From: Aphelocoma coerulescens
Taxonomy: Eukaryota > Chordata > Aves > Passeriformes > Corvidae
Direction: 5' to 3'
Assembly (NCBI RefSeq): GCF_041296385.1
Contig: NC_091013.1
Location: forward strand, 69,533,563-69,597,562
DNA: 64,000 bases
Below, one piece after another: positions 61,796 to 64,000 of this stretch; the stretch's first letter is position 1; every line of letters starts with the position of its first letter. The translations under genes and the position numbers were made by a program. The notes under the pieces were generated by a model. That model was given only the letters and a program-made list of their open reading frames with translations, was not told the origin of the DNA and did no database searches.

Positions 61796-64000
61796 AATAA
61801 TGACTACCCCTGGCTCTGGAAGTATCAGAGGTGCAAGCTGTTAGAAGCTGAGAGAGAATTATTAGGAAACATCACTGTGTACTTGCCACAGTCCTTGCTG
61901 GGTTTCCCTCATGGTTGCTGCTTTCTGCCCCCTGGGTCACCCCAGACCATCAGAGCCAGTGGCGTGTGAATGGCAACTGCTGCAGGAAAGGAGGGGAGGT
62001 GGTGGATGACTGGGCTCTCCCGGCCCCGTGGGAGAGGACACACCAGGGCAGCAGGAGAAGGGTTGGAGAGGGAAGATGAGATCACCCTTGGAACTGCTGA
62101 AATGCTTTGTTCTCCAGGAGGGAGAAGGATGAAGATGGTTCCTTTCCTCTACTCCTAAACCTCTTGAGTAGGCTGTGGTCACTGCTGGAGACAACAGCAA
62201 TGCTATTCGGTCCTTTCTTTCAATCTACTACTCTAACAGCAGATAATGTGACAAAAATATCTCTGGCTGGCCTCAAATATATTATTTTTATATGCCTGAA
62301 AAATCTAATAATTTGAAAATCTGCCTTCTCAGTAGAGATTCAAGTTTGTTTTTTTTAATTGAGAAATTCTACTGTTCGTTTAACTCTGTTAACAAAAACA
62401 ATAGAACTAATACTACATATATTATTATCATTTTGAGAATAGCAACAGAAGAAAACTCAAGAAAATGTTCTCCTCCATTACTCCTTAGGGTAAGAAAAAG
62501 TTTCAAACAGCTTTGCATACCAGAGATTGTCTACACTCTTGTAAAGAAAATTCCATGTCAGACTTTGGCCATAAGAAATGTTACCATAACTCAAAATATA
62601 TGCGTATTATACAAAATATGAAATGCATATTATACACATAAAGATGAGTCAAAAATGTTTAAGTTTTTCATAAATAATACTTATTTCATAAGTTTTTTGT
62701 GGCTTTAGATGCAGTTCCTTGGTGTGTTAGTGTTTTTATTGCTGCATCTGGTCTTATGCAAGACTTCAAAACAATTTCAGAAATGTAAACAATGAGCTCT
62801 TTGTTAAAACCTGGAATAGAAAATTTCCCTATGGGCTAAATGTTTTATCTTTTTTTTTTGTTTGTTTTGTTTGGTTGGTTTGTTTACTGCCATACAATTT
62901 TAACTGTTACTCTATGTAGTAGAACTTTTGGCACTATTCCAATTTCCTCTAATGACAGCCTCAAATATTTTTCCATTTGGAAATTGGTCAAAATTATGAT
63001 GATTTCTGTTAGTTTGTCTGAAATTAGACAAAAGGCTTATATTGCATAGGCCACAAAACAGATGTTGATAATGTTTGGTTACATCCAGTTTTGTCTGGAC
63101 TTCAAACAGATGACCTGGAAGTGAAAGGTCTTATATCTCATTAATAATAATACAAACTGTCAAATCCCCATGACCTGGTGTGGTCCTTGGCACAGGGCAG
63201 TAAGTCAATACACTCAGCACACTCCCAAGAAGTATGGAGAGAAGGCTTTTCACAATTAGTCCTCCAGCCGGTGTGGACTCGCTACCCGTGCTGGCTCAGA
63301 TGGAAGATCAGCTCTTGTTTATCAGTAACAGTGCTGCTTTCTAGAAATATTTCTACTCTGAATTTCAAAGTTGCTAAAAGTTATGGCAGTGCTGGGATGC
63401 TGCATCTGTCTCAAAATTCTGGGCCCATTTGCACTGAGGTGAGGTTCCTTCCACCTTGAGGCAGATGTCCAAGAAGAAGGAAAGATTCTATAGTGAGGGT
63501 TAGGATACAGTAAGACTAAAATGCGTTAAAGGCAATTAGTGGCTTTCCTTGTGTTTATTTGGATGAGTTGCTCAATCTGCTCATATCATGCAGTGAATAA
63601 CATGTATTTATTCTTGCAAGAGTGTTGTGAGGCAGTAATTCACCATGGCTGATGAGGAAGTCAGCTTCAGAGTTGATTGAGCCCACGCAAGTAACCAGAT
63701 GCCTGCCAAAGCCCTTTGTCTTCCTAAAATAACTCAAAGCATCATATCCTCCTATTTTTATTTCCTTTCTTTCTTTCTAGAAAATACTCTCTTACAGAGT
63801 AGCAAAAGATTCCGTCACGGATTCCTTGCTTGGCTGGGGCATATTTGTTGCTGTCACTAGCTGTATGACAAAATAGATGAAATGTGCTCCAGTTAAGAAC
63901 ATGTATCTTTCAAAAGTGTCATTAAGGCTAAATTCTGCTCTCAAAGGCACACCGACAAGTCTCAGAAAGTGAAATGCATCTTCACAACAAAGAGAAGAGA

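Larger units (their letters stand above)
52804..64000 (-). other. NBEA: NBEA intron upstream of exon 52667-52803 (partial)
   Basis: No further NBEA exon with paired splice sites and recognisable coding was found up to the window end. The first 3.6 kb (to about 56.4 kb) has GC-rich patches and regulatory-looking stretches; the rest is AT-rich unique DNA with simple tracts such as A16 near 61640 and TTTG repeats near 58210 and 62860. Confidence 0.6.

Noticed and set aside
61937..62200. Minus-strand frame of 87 codons rich in Ser and Pro in a local GC-rich patch
   Set aside because: It has no domain, no splice sites matching NBEA phase and no similarity I recognise.

Overview
The window is vertebrate nuclear DNA, most likely from a bird or a close reptilian relative. 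It has spliced genes with GT-AG exons, an AT-rich intronic background, CpG-rich promoter islands and two truncated CR1-type LINE copies. Few other repeats are recognisable. No prokaryotic or viral gene was seen. The species cannot be fixed from the sequence alone.

There are two real genes, one inside the other. The host is NBEA (neurobeachin) on the minus strand. Three consecutive internal exons can be read: 52667-52803, 3409-3526 and 2432-2534, in transcription order. They join in frame and encode much of the PH-like segment in front of the BEACH domain. The intron between the first two exons is about 49 kb. Within it, on the opposite (plus) strand, lies the complete single-exon coding region of MAB21L1 (48914-49993, 359 residues). 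This nested antisense arrangement is the known vertebrate layout (MAB21L1 in NBEA, MAB21L2 in LRBA).

Layout: 1-2431, NBEA intron. 2432-3526, two NBEA exons around a short intron that holds a perfect 20-bp hairpin. 3527-45.5 kb, long AT-rich intron with two CR1 fragments, a 350-bp GGAA microsatellite carrying periodic GAATTC variants, and several stretches that look like non-coding regulatory elements. 45.57-46.95 kb, a strong CpG island. 47.2-48.9 kb, MAB21L1 upstream region and leader, with CCAAT and TATA-like motifs, a 9-codon upstream ORF and a run of 20 C. 48.9-50.9 kb, MAB21L1 coding region and 3' UTR. 51.9-53.3 kb, a CpG-rich block around the upstream NBEA exon. 53.3-64 kb, another NBEA intron with GC-rich patches and homeodomain-motif-rich segments near 54.5-56.4 kb.

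No undescribed multi-gene system was found. The most testable new points are a possible two-exon MAB21L1 transcript starting in the CpG island, a possible short NBEA transcript from the same island, the GGAA/GAATTC array and the perfect intronic palindrome. The regulatory-element calls are inference from motif content and need alignment to other vertebrates.
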